Shown here: in pieces, positions 26,604 to 36,864 of the stretch
How positions within the stretch are numbered: the first letter of the stretch is position 1
Layout: every line of letters begins with the position of its first letter
NCBI RefSeq assembly: GCF_005519465.1
Contig: NZ_CP027859.1
Coordinates: 1,116,001 to 1,180,000 of the forward strand
Direction: 5' to 3'
DNA: 64,000 nucleotides
Source of the DNA: Streptomyces clavuligerus
GTDB lineage: Bacteria > Actinomycetota > Actinomycetes > Streptomycetales > Streptomycetaceae
Made by a program: the position numbers and the translations under genes
The notes under the pieces: model-generated
What the model was told of the DNA's origin: nothing
Seen by the model: only the letters and a program-made list of their open reading frames with translations
Databases searched by the model: none

Positions 26604-27854
26604 ATGGTTTCGCAGACGCCGGTAGCACACACCGGGCCCCCATCGATACGTACGACCTCTTGGCAGTGGCTGTCGGTCCTTGTGCTCTCGCTGAGCACAT
26701 TCGTGGTCGTGACCTCGGAGATGCTGCCCGTCGGGGTGCTCACGCCGATGGCCGACGGGCTGCGGGTCACCCCGGGCACCGCAGGGTTCAGCCTGACCGT
26801 CACCGGTCTCGTGACCGCCGTCACCGCGCCCGCGGTTCCCCGTCTGCTGGGGGCGCGCGACCGGCGCGCGGTGCTCGCCGCCGCGATGGTGGTCCTGGCC
26901 CTGGGCAATGTCCTCACCGCGCTGGCGCACGGCTTCGGCCTGCTCGTCGTCTCCCGGATCGTCCTCGGTATCGGCATGGGCGCGGTGTGGGGGCTGGCCG
27001 CCGCCGTGGCGCCACGGCTCGTCGCGCCCCGTGACATCGCGCTCGCGGTCTCCGTCACCGTCGGTGGCGTCGCGGCGGCGTCCGTCGTCGGTGTGCCGCT
27101 GGGCACCCTCGTCAGCAACGCCTTCGGCTGGCGCGCCGCGTTCGCGACGCTCGCCGGGGGCGCCGTGCTCCTCGCCGCCGGGCTGCTGCTGGCGCTGCCC
27201 CGGCTGCCGCGCCCCGAGAACCCGGCGGGCACCGGCGACAGGACGGCCGACCCGTCTGGGGAGACCCGCGGCGGTGATGTGTCGCTGCCGCGCGGCCGCC
27301 CCGTGCTCGGCGGGCTGCTGCTCGTCCTGCTCCTTGTCACCGCGCACTTCGCCGCGTACACCTATGTGCGCCCCGTCCTGGAGGAGCGCACCGGGCTGGA
27401 CCCCGGCGCCGTCGCCCTCGTCCTGCTGGTCTACGGCCTCTTCGGCCTGGCCGGAAACTTCGCCGCCGGTTCCCTGGCGGTCCGGCGCGCCCGCGGCACG
27501 GTCCTCGGGCTGACGGCGGGCATCGCCCTGTCGATCGCGCTGCTGGCCCTCTTCGGTGCCACCGCGGGCGCGGCCGGTGTCGCTGTCGCGCTGTGGGGGC
27601 TGACATACGGCGGCCTGTCGGTGGCCGGACAGATCTGGATGACGCGGGCCGCACCCCACCGTGTCGAGCAGGTGACCGGCGTCTATGTGGGTGTCTTCAC
27701 CGGCGCCATCGCCCTGGGTGCCTTCCTCGGCGGGACCGTCGTGGAGGCCGCCGGAATCACCACGCTGTTGTGGAGTGCCACGGCCCTGGCGGTGGTGGCG
27801 TTCGGTGTCGGTCTGACCGGCGGCCGTCCGGCGGCTGTGAAACGGCACCCGTGA
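26604..27854 (+). CDS. Major facilitator superfamily exporter (DHA1-type)
   Basis: A 416-residue protein from ATG 26604 with 12 hydrophobic segments. Early landmarks are SEMLPVGVLTPMADGLRVTP (about 38-57) and RIVLGIGMGAVWGLAAAVAP, as in drug and sugar efflux transporters of the YdhP/SotB/AraJ group. A hydrophilic loop between helices 6 and 7 (about 210-235) is Gly/Thr/Asp-rich. It probably exports a small molecule using the proton gradient. Divergence from a LysR gene suggests induction by the substrate or a metabolite. Confidence 0.88.
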   Translation: MVSQTPVAHTGPPSIRTTSWQWLSVLVLSLSTFVVVTSEMLPVGVLTPMADGLRVTPGTAGFSLTVTGLVTAVTAPAVPRLLGARDRRAVLAAAMVVLALGNVLTALAHGFGLLVVSRIVLGIGMGAVWGLAAAVAPRLVAPRDIALAVSVTVGGVAAASVVGVPLGTLVSNAFGWRAAFATLAGGAVLLAAGLLLALPRLPRPENPAGTGDRTADPSGETRGGDVSLPRGRPVLGGLLLVLLLVTAHFAAYTYVRPVLEERTGLDPGAVALVLLVYGLFGLAGNFAAGSLAVRRARGTVLGLTAGIALSIALLALFGATAGAAGVAVALWGLTYGGLSVAGQIWMTRAAPHRVEQVTGVYVGVFTGAIALGAFLGGTVVEAAGITTLLWSATALAVVAFGVGLTGGRPAAVKRHP

Positions 27855-27869
27855 GAGCGGCACCCGCGC

Positions 27870-27961
27870 GTACGGCGTCCGCGGGTAAGTCTTCGACGGG
27901 TAAGGCGTCCGCGGGTAAGGCGTCCGTGCGTACGGCACCCCGCGGGTACGGCTTCCGCCGC
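27870..27961. repeat. 15-bp tandem array, five to six copies, after the MFS gene
   Basis: Units start at 27870, 27885, 27900, 27915 and 27930 (GTAMGGCGTCCGCGG-like), with a sixth degenerate copy at 27946. The array fills the space between convergent genes. At 27972-28003 it is followed by a GC-rich partly self-complementary block (GAGCC... to ...GGCTC) that may act as a terminator for both. Confidence 0.75.
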
Positions 27962-28017
27962 ACGGCGGGGCTGAGCCCCGGGCCCGGGCCCGGGCCCCGG
28001 CTCGGGAGTCCGCCGGT

Positions 28018-29112
28018 CTACGCGGGGCGGCGCCGGGTCGTTCCGCCGCCGGCTCCGACACGGCGGAGCGCCTCCAGCGGATAGGGGGTCGTCCTGCTCT
28101 CCTCCTGGAACCGGCGGTAGAAGTCGCCCATCACGTCGGCGACCGGCGCGTCACGGAGCAGGGCCGCCGCGACCGCCGCCGGAACGCCCCGCGGAGGCAC
28201 CCCCTGGGCGCAGGCGCGGATGAACGCCGCGCGCTCCTCCCGTCCATATCCGTGGAGCGCGACGGTCAGCCAGTTCACCAGATGTGTGGCGGTGTAGGAG
28301 CGGTCGTAGGAGCGGTGCCCGTCGAAGAAGTCGGCCTCGTCCCGGGCGAGTTCGAAACGGGAGGAGAGCGCCAGGCCGTAGTCGGTGAAGAAGAGCCGTC
28401 GGCCGTCGGTCAGGATGTTCTGGAAGTGGGCGTCGAAGTGCAGCAGCCCGCGCGTGTTCATGAACGAGACACCTTCGGTGAGCCGGCTCTCCACCAGGGC
28501 ACAGGCCCGTTCGGCGGCCTCGGCACCGGCCTTGAACCGGGCGCCCAGCCAGTCGTGCAGATTCTGCGGGATGTACTCCAGGAAGAGCGTGAGGCTTGCC
28601 GAGGACTCCTGGAGTGCCTCGATCCGGTGGCGTATCCCCGGTCCGCCTCCCCAGTGGGCGACGGCCCGTTCCACATCGGCGAGTTCCTCCGGAAGCGGCC
28701 GGTCCGGGGCGGGCAGCACCCGCCAGTGGTGCATCAGCGGGAAGCCCTCGTGGTGTCCGGCGATCACCCAGTCCGTCGTCATGGTGTGCGCGGCCAGCTC
28801 CCGCCAGGCCCCGAACCCCGGGCCGCCGATACGGCCGACACCGTAATGGCAGAAGAGCGGCAGCCCGAACAGATTCGCCGTGGAGCGGACGTTCTCCGGT
28901 CGGCGCTCCAGATCGGTCAGACGTATCCGCTTGACGAAGACAGGGGTCCCGCCCACCTCCAGCAGGACCGTTTCCCCGCCGATGCCGGAACCCGCCGGAG
29001 TGCCCGCGTCCACGAGTTCGCCCAGCCTGCGGTCGTCGTAGAGCGCCAGGGCGGTGGAAACGGCGCCGTGGGTGGCCAGCCGGGCGCCACGGGACATGTC
29101 AGGACTCTTCAC
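28018..29112 (-). CDS. Protein-kinase-like (aminoglycoside-phosphotransferase fold) protein
   Basis: A 364-residue protein. I favour GTG 29112, which has GGAGG five bases upstream; ATG 29124 and ATG 29097 are alternatives. Lys61 in VFVKRI fits the ATP-binding lysine. LLHFDAHFQNIL gives the catalytic Asp227 and metal-binding Asn232, and DYG (244-246) replaces DFG. No membrane segment or sensor domain is attached. The fold is shared by Ser/Thr kinases and by small-molecule kinases, and nothing here identifies the substrate. It is convergent with the MFS gene and stands alone. Confidence 0.7.
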   Translation of the reverse strand: MKSPDMSRGARLATHGAVSTALALYDDRRLGELVDAGTPAGSGIGGETVLLEVGGTPVFVKRIRLTDLERRPENVRSTANLFGLPLFCHYGVGRIGGPGFGAWRELAAHTMTTDWVIAGHHEGFPLMHHWRVLPAPDRPLPEELADVERAVAHWGGGPGIRHRIEALQESSASLTLFLEYIPQNLHDWLGARFKAGAEAAERACALVESRLTEGVSFMNTRGLLHFDAHFQNILTDGRRLFFTDYGLALSSRFELARDEADFFDGHRSYDRSYTATHLVNWLTVALHGYGREERAAFIRACAQGVPPRGVPAAVAAALLRDAPVADVMGDFYRRFQEESRTTPYPLEALRRVGAGGGTTRRRPA

Positions 29113-29344
29113 CTGTGCCTCCATCGTCGGGCCACCCGCCTCTCGTGCGACCACGTCAACGGACACCCGGGCAGAAGCCGTTGCCAGCCTCTCATGCCGG
29201 GAACGGTGACCCCCGTGCCGTGCGCGCCCCCGCCTCTCCGCCCGCTTGACGTGGCTCCGTCGCCGCCGCCAAGGCCGCTTCAAGCGGGTGACAAGGCGGG
29301 CTCGGCAGACTCGCCGGGATTTCGCGTCGACGAGAGGGCGGGTC

Positions 29345-30106
29345 ATGCCGGGGGAGCAGCGAAGGCGACGGGGCGGCGGAGTGCCGCCGAAGCCGGGCGG
29401 GCCGGGGCGGGGGGAGGCCCCGGGGCCGGACGGGGCGGAGGTGGCGCGGCAGATCGTCGCCATCGGTCTGGGGGTGGTGGCGATAGGGGTGTCCTTCGGC
29501 GCGGTCGCGGTGACGTCCGGGGTTCCCGGGTGGATGGCGGTGGCGCTGTCCGTCTTCGTCTTCGCGGGCGGCGCGCAGTTCATGGCGGTGTCCCTGGCCA
29601 CGGCGGGCAACCCGGTCGCGGCGGTCGTCGCGGGGCTGCTGCTCAACGCGCGGCATCTGCCTTTCGGCCTCGCCCTGGGGGACATGTTCCGCCCGGGGCG
29701 GGGCCGGATGCTCCTCGGTGCCCATCTGCTGAGCGACGAGAGTGCGGCGCTCGCGCTGTCTTTACCACCCGGCCCGGCACGGCGCCGTGCGTACTGGCGG
29801 CTCGCCTGGGTGCTCGTGTTCGCGTGGAACGGGGGGACCGTCCTCGGTGTGATCCTCGTCGACGCGGTCGGCGACCCGGCGGCGCTCGGCCTGGACGCGG
29901 CGAACCCGGCGAGTCTGCTGGCGCTCACCCTGCCTGCGCTGCGCCACCGGGAGATGCGGGGCCCCGTGCTGACCGGCGCTCTCGTCTGTGTACTGACCAC
30001 TCCCTTCCTGCCCGCCGGGCTGCCTGTGCTCCTGGCGTCGGCGGGGCTGCTGCTCCTCGTGCCCTCGCCGTTCCGTTTCCGTTTCCGTCCCGGAGGGCGG
30101 CCGTGA
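29345..30106 (+). CDS. azlC: AzlC-family branched-chain amino acid exporter, large subunit
   Basis: A 253-residue protein from ATG 29345. After a basic Gly/Arg/Pro-rich N-terminus of about 38 residues come about six hydrophobic segments with FGAVAVTSGVPGWMAVALSV, GGAQFMAVSLATAG and LLLNARHLPFGLALGDMF, the signature stretches of AzlC. AzlC and AzlD form a two-component exporter of branched-chain amino acids. The last residues (PFRFRFRPGGRP) are encoded by TTCCGT repeats. The stop overlaps azlD (GTGA). Whether this exporter serves the neighbouring clavam cluster is unknown. Confidence 0.88.
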   Translation: MPGEQRRRRGGGVPPKPGGPGRGEAPGPDGAEVARQIVAIGLGVVAIGVSFGAVAVTSGVPGWMAVALSVFVFAGGAQFMAVSLATAGNPVAAVVAGLLLNARHLPFGLALGDMFRPGRGRMLLGAHLLSDESAALALSLPPGPARRRAYWRLAWVLVFAWNGGTVLGVILVDAVGDPAALGLDAANPASLLALTLPALRHREMRGPVLTGALVCVLTTPFLPAGLPVLLASAGLLLLVPSPFRFRFRPGGRP

Positions 30107-30411
30107 CACTGACCGTGCTGGTGGTCCTCGCCCTGGGGACGTTCGCCTTCCGGCTCGCCGGGGTCGTGCTCAACGACCGGCTCGTCCTGACGGAGCCGGT
30201 GCGGCGGGCCGTGTCCGTCTCGGCCATCGCCCTGATCTTCGCGCTGGCGGTCCAGTCGGCGGTGGCGGAGGGGACGGCCTTCGCCGGGTACGCGCGCCTG
30301 GGCGGTGTGGTCGTGGGCGCGGTGCTCGTATGGCGCCGGGCCTCGTTCCTGACCGTGGTGGTCGCCGCCGTCGCGACGACCGCGCTGCTCCGCTTCCTGG
30401 GGGTGGCCTGA
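30103..30411 (+). CDS. azlD: AzlD-family branched-chain amino acid exporter, small subunit
   Basis: A 102-residue protein from a GTG that overlaps the azlC stop. It has four hydrophobic segments with LALGTFAFRLAGVVL at the start and LGGVVVGAVLVWRRASFLTV near the end, typical of AzlD. Length is normal. It is followed by a hairpin (30420-30473) and a 9-bp tandem array before the convergent orfD. Confidence 0.88.
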   Translation: MTLTVLVVLALGTFAFRLAGVVLNDRLVLTEPVRRAVSVSAIALIFALAVQSAVAEGTAFAGYARLGGVVVGAVLVWRRASFLTVVVAAVATTALLRFLGVA

Positions 30412-30419
30412 GTCTTCGG

Positions 30420-30473
30420 CCCGGCAGGACAGGGCGCCGCCGTGCCGCCGCGCCGGTACGCCGTCCTGCCGGG
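30420..30473. terminator. Inverted repeat after azlD
   Basis: CCCGGCAGGAC (30420-30430) is perfectly complementary to GTCCTGCCGGG (30463-30473); the 32-base interval is itself GC-rich and partly self-complementary. It begins nine bases after the azlD stop and lies between convergent genes, so it probably ends both transcripts. No U-run follows, as is usual in Streptomyces. Confidence 0.55.
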
Positions 30474-30474
30474 T

Positions 30475-30527
30475 CGTTCGCGCCGTTCGCGCCGTTCGCG
30501 CCGTTCGCGCCGCTCGTGCCGTTCGGG
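30475..30527. repeat. 9-bp tandem array (CGTTCGCGC), five copies plus a partial
   Basis: Four perfect copies of CGTTCGCGC begin at 30475, 30484, 30493 and 30502, followed by one variant at 30511 and a partial copy. The array abuts the hairpin after azlD and ends at the last bases of orfD (stop at 30529). Confidence 0.85.
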
Positions 30528-30528
30528 C

Positions 30529-31584
30529 TCAGGGCACGGCGTTCGCTGAGGAGGCCGCGTCCCCCAGCGCCCCGAGCGAGGTGTTCCCGCCGGTGGCGAT
30601 CAGTACCACGGTCGCGCACTCCGGCAGCCCGATCCGCCCGGACCGCAGCGCCGCGACCGTCACGGCCGCGGACGGTTCGACGAGGAGCCGGGTCTCGGCC
30701 GCCATCAGGGGCCAGGCCCGGCGGATGTCCTCCTCACCGACGGTGACCAGCTCGACCGCGTGCTGCCGTACATGGGCGAGCGGCAGCGCCCCGGTGCGCG
30801 GCGCGTTGAGTCCGTCCGCCGCCGAACGGGGCGGGACGGGCAGCGGCTCGGGCGTCCCCCGCCGCAGCGCGTGGCCGACGGTCGGCGCCGTCTCGGGCTC
30901 GACGCCGATGACGCGCGTACCGTCCGACAGCGCGGCCGTCACCGCCGCCACGCCGCTGATCAGCCCGCCACCGCCGACGGGGACGAGGATCACGTCGGGG
31001 TGCGGCACCTCCTCGAAGATCTCCAGGGCGGTGGTGCCCTGCCCGGCGATGACGGCCGGGTCGTCGAAGGGATGCAGCACCGGGCAGCCGCGCTCGGCGG
31101 CCAGGGCGGCGGCCGAGCCGATCAGGTCGTCCGTGAAGACGATCTCACCGCCGTAGCGGCGCACGGCCCCGACCTTGGCGGCGACGGCGCCGGGCGGCAT
31201 ACACACCGTGACCGTCACCCCCAGGGCGCGGCCCACCAGGGCGACCGCCGCGCCGTGGTTCCCGGCCGAGAAGGTGACCACGGAGCGTGGCCGCGGGTCG
31301 AGCGACAGCAGGGCGTTGGCCGCTCCCCGCACCTTGAAACTGCCGGTGCTCTGGAGGTTCTCGGCCTTCACGAACACCCGGTGGCCGCCGTGGAGCCCGT
31401 CGCACCGCAGCAGCGGGGTGCGCCGGGCCACCTCGGTCACCCGGCGGGCGGCGGCCCGTACCTCGTCGAGCGTGACCAGGTCCGGTTTCCTCGTGACGGC
31501 TGCCCCGGCCGGACCGGTCGGGTCGTTCGGGTCAGCCGTACCAGCGGTGTCGGCCGTGGCGGTCAGGTCTTTCGGCTCGGTCAT
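30529..31584 (-). CDS. orfD: Threonine/serine dehydratase-like PLP enzyme (OrfD, alanylclavam)
   Basis: A 351-residue protein. ATG 31584 overlaps the orfC stop (ATGA); a GTG at 31590 is possible. It is a fold-type II PLP enzyme: STGSFKVRGAANAL holds the PLP lysine, SAGNHG binds the substrate carboxylate and GGGGLISG binds the phosphate. A 30-residue Thr/Ala-rich N-terminal extension precedes the fold. From published S. clavuligerus genetics as I recall them, orfA-D mutants lose alanylclavam but keep the other clavams, and orfC or orfD mutants accumulate a compound assigned as 8-hydroxy-alanylclavam. A dehydratase acting on a beta-hydroxy amino acid side chain fits that. Confidence 0.85.
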   Translation of the reverse strand: MTEPKDLTATADTAGTADPNDPTGPAGAAVTRKPDLVTLDEVRAAARRVTEVARRTPLLRCDGLHGGHRVFVKAENLQSTGSFKVRGAANALLSLDPRPRSVVTFSAGNHGAAVALVGRALGVTVTVCMPPGAVAAKVGAVRRYGGEIVFTDDLIGSAAALAAERGCPVLHPFDDPAVIAGQGTTALEIFEEVPHPDVILVPVGGGGLISGVAAVTAALSDGTRVIGVEPETAPTVGHALRRGTPEPLPVPPRSAADGLNAPRTGALPLAHVRQHAVELVTVGEEDIRRAWPLMAAETRLLVEPSAAVTVAALRSGRIGLPECATVVLIATGGNTSLGALGDAASSANAVP

Positions 31585-32762
31585 GCCCACACCCCTCCGT
31601 CCGGTTCCGCGAGGAAGGACTCCATCGCGTCCAGCGCCTTCGTGAGCGTCGCGAGGTCCTTGACGAAGGTCGTGCGAATCCAGCGCTGTCCCTCGCCGGT
31701 GTCCGCGAAGAACGGGGTCGCGGGCGCCACGAGTACCCCCGCGCGGACGAGCAACCCCTCGGCGAGCGCGTCGGAACGCAGACCGAGCCGCCGGGTCCCG
31801 GCGAGCAGGAACCAGCCCCCCTCGGGGGTCGTCACCTCGAAGCCCATGGCGGCCAGACGGCGCACCATCTCGTCCCGCCCGTTCCGGAACTGCTCGGGCC
31901 CCGAGCCGGCGCGCGCGAGGACCGCGGCGCCGTGCTGGAGCGGGACGGCCGCGCCGAACGTGGTCCGCTCATGGACATGCCGCAGCGCCGTGGTCAGCGC
32001 GGGGTCGGCGACGCAGTAGCCGAGCCGCCACCCCGACATCTCGTCCGCCTTGGACAGACTGCCGACCACGACGACGCGGGGCCGGTGGCGGGGAAATCCC
32101 AGCGCCGAGACATGCGGCCCGCCGTCGAAGACGAAGTCGGCGTACACCTCGTCGACGACACAGGTCACACCCCGCCGCTCGCACAGGTCGAGCAGCCCGC
32201 CCAGCTCCTCGGCGGTGAACACCCGCCCGGTCGGGTTGTGGGGGGTGTTGACGATCAGTGCCGCCGTCCGCGGGGTCAGGACCGAGGCGATCCGCTCGGG
32301 GTCCAGCCGCCAGCCGGACGGGTCCAGCGGGGCCGGGACGCGGGTGCAGCCGGCGAGTTCGACGGCGCCCCGGTACAGCTCGAAGGCGGGCTCCACCACG
32401 ACCACCTCGTCACCGGGGTCGGTGACGGTCAGCAGCGCGACGAGCAGCCCCTCGGTGGCCCCGGCGGTGATGGTGATCTCCGTCTCGGGGTCCACGCCGA
32501 CACCGCTCGACGCCAGGAGCCGCCCCGCCACTGCCGCCCGCAGCTCGGGCACCCCGGCGGGGTCGGCGTACTGGTTGCGGCCCGCGAGCATCGCGTCCGC
32601 CGCGGCGGTGACCGCGGCGCGCGGCGGCTGGCCCGGCGGGGTGCCGATGGCGATGTCCAGCGCGCCGGACGCGCGCGCCCGCGCGGCGAGCCCGGCGAGC
32701 GCCAGCGGGCCCAGCAGGCCCGCCCTCGTGCCGACCGTGTTCCGTGCCGTGCCCAATGTCAT
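31581..32762 (-). CDS. orfC: Class I/II PLP aminotransferase (OrfC, alanylclavam)
   Basis: A 393-residue protein from ATG 32762; a TTG one codon upstream is in frame. Fold-type I motifs are ITAGATEGLLVALLTV, NTPHNPTGRVF (substrate and PLP ring), DEVYADFVF and GSLSKADEMSGWRLGY, where the lysine forms the PLP aldimine. It resembles aspartate/kynurenine-type aminotransferases. With OrfD it forms a two-gene minus-strand operon needed for alanylclavam, inferred to process the hydroxylated alanyl side chain to the final amino acid. It is divergent from orfB across a 368-base region holding 16-bp repeats. Confidence 0.88.
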   Translation of the reverse strand: MTLGTARNTVGTRAGLLGPLALAGLAARARASGALDIAIGTPPGQPPRAAVTAAADAMLAGRNQYADPAGVPELRAAVAGRLLASSGVGVDPETEITITAGATEGLLVALLTVTDPGDEVVVVEPAFELYRGAVELAGCTRVPAPLDPSGWRLDPERIASVLTPRTAALIVNTPHNPTGRVFTAEELGGLLDLCERRGVTCVVDEVYADFVFDGGPHVSALGFPRHRPRVVVVGSLSKADEMSGWRLGYCVADPALTTALRHVHERTTFGAAVPLQHGAAVLARAGSGPEQFRNGRDEMVRRLAAMGFEVTTPEGGWFLLAGTRRLGLRSDALAEGLLVRAGVLVAPATPFFADTGEGQRWIRTTFVKDLATLTKALDAMESFLAEPDGGVWA

Positions 32763-33027
32763 CAACTCCGTCGTCCGCCGTGGATTGCGGCACCGCGGTC
32801 CCCCGCGGCCTGCCGTCCGTCAGCGTCGTGCCGTCTTCTTGCACCCGGCTTGGCGCCGGGCCGTACGCCTTGGCGCCGGGCCGCGTTCCGCCTGAACGCT
32901 CCGTCCAACGCGCTCCAAGCGCGACGGCGCACCATCGGATCGCCGAACGGCAGCCGCCGCGCACCTCCCGGCACCACGCGACCTCCGGGCGCGCCACGCC
33001 CCCGGGTGCCACGCGGGCCGTTTCCCC

Positions 33028-33091
33028 GGAGCCGCCGGTCCCTGGAGCCGCCGGTTCCTGAAGGGGCCGGTCCCTGAAGCGGCCGGTCCAC
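33028..33091. promoter_or_regulatory. Four 16-bp tandem repeats upstream of orfB
   Basis: Units of 16 bases start at 33028, 33044, 33060 and 33076, with consensus GRAGCSGCCGGTCCCT. The array lies between the divergent orfC and orfB starts, 40 bases before orfB. It could be a binding region for a cluster regulator, although the period does not match the 11- or 22-base spacing of usual SARP sites. The rest of the gap (32763-33027) shows no other motif I can support. Confidence 0.65.
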
Positions 33092-33130
33092 AAGAAGAGA
33101 TACAGAGAAAGAGAACGAGGAAGGAACCTC

Positions 33131-33511
33131 ATGACGACGACGGTGTACGAGACCAAGTCGGCCCCCCAGCCGGTCGGACCCTATTCCCAGGCGGTCCGGC
33201 GCGGGAACATTCTGTCGCTGTCCGGTCAGGTGGCGCTCGACCCGGCCACGGGAAAGGTGGTCGAGGGAGGTATCGCCGAGCAGACCCGGCAGGTGATGAA
33301 CAACCTGCGGAACGTTCTGGAGAGTGCCGGTGCTTCGTTCTCCGACGTCGTCACCGTGCGGATCTATCTGACCGAGGCCGCGGATTTCCCCGGGATGAAC
33401 TCCGTGTACGCGGAATTCCTGGCGGAGCCCTTCCCCTGCCGTACGACGGTCTTCGTGGGGCTGCCCCCGGGAATGCTGATCGAGATCGATGTCCTGGCGG
33501 TCGTCGAATAA
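33131..33511 (+). CDS. orfB: RidA/YjgF-family protein (OrfB, alanylclavam)
   Basis: A 126-residue protein from ATG 33131 with GAGGAAGGA upstream. KSAPQPVGPYSQAVRRGNIL, FLSGQ-like LSLSGQVALDP and the end motif GMLIEIDVLAVVE are the RidA family landmarks, including the conserved Arg of the active site within YLTEAADFPGMN...CRTTVFVG. RidA proteins hydrolyse reactive enamines and imines released by PLP dehydratases. This makes direct sense beside OrfD (dehydratase) and OrfC. Published orfB mutants, as I recall, cannot make alanylclavam. Its transcript ends at the hairpin at 33601. Confidence 0.92.
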   Translation: MTTTVYETKSAPQPVGPYSQAVRRGNILSLSGQVALDPATGKVVEGGIAEQTRQVMNNLRNVLESAGASFSDVVTVRIYLTEAADFPGMNSVYAEFLAEPFPCRTTVFVGLPPGMLIEIDVLAVVE

Positions 33512-33600
33512 GCCGAACAGACGGCTGAGCCGAACAGATCGCTGAGCCGAACGGGCCGCGAGGAACGGGCCCGTTGTCAACGGCCCGTCCCATGAGAAAA

Positions 33601-33641
33601 CGAGCGAGGGAATCCCGTCCGGTACGGGATTCCCTCGCTCG
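33601..33641. terminator. Strong bidirectional terminator between orfB and orfA
   Basis: An 18-base arm (33601-33618, CGAGCGAGGGAATCCCGT) is perfectly complementary to 33624-33641, with a five-base loop. It sits in the gap between the convergent orfB and orfA genes. A weaker hairpin (ACGGGCC...GGCCCGT) precedes it at 33564-33588. It should terminate both transcripts. Confidence 0.85.
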
Positions 33642-33705
33642 TCATGTCCGGGCGTCATGTCCGGGCGTCATGTCCGGGCGTCATGTCCGGGCGTCATGTC
33701 CGGGC
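33641..33705. repeat. Five perfect 13-bp tandem repeats (GTCATGTCCGGGC)
   Basis: Identical copies of GTCATGTCCGGGC begin at 33641, 33654, 33667, 33680 and 33693, directly after the terminator hairpin and 20 bases before the orfA stop. Perfect identity implies recent expansion. No function is evident. Confidence 0.95.
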
Positions 33706-33724
33706 GTGTGCCCGGGCCGCCGCG

Positions 33725-36841
<3,117 letters not shown>

Positions 36842-36864
36842 CCACCGTGGAGGACGAGTTCACC

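Noticed and set aside
28252..30411. 719-codon plus-strand frame ending in AzlD
   Set aside because: Only the last 102 codons are real; the rest is antisense to the kinase-like gene or out of frame with azlC.
33028..33091. Canonical SARP heptamer array
   Set aside because: The period is 16 bases, not 11 or 22, so it is reported only as a possible regulatory repeat.
33641..33705. CRISPR-like array
   Set aside because: Head-to-tail 13-bp units without spacers and no cas genes in the window; it is a simple tandem repeat.
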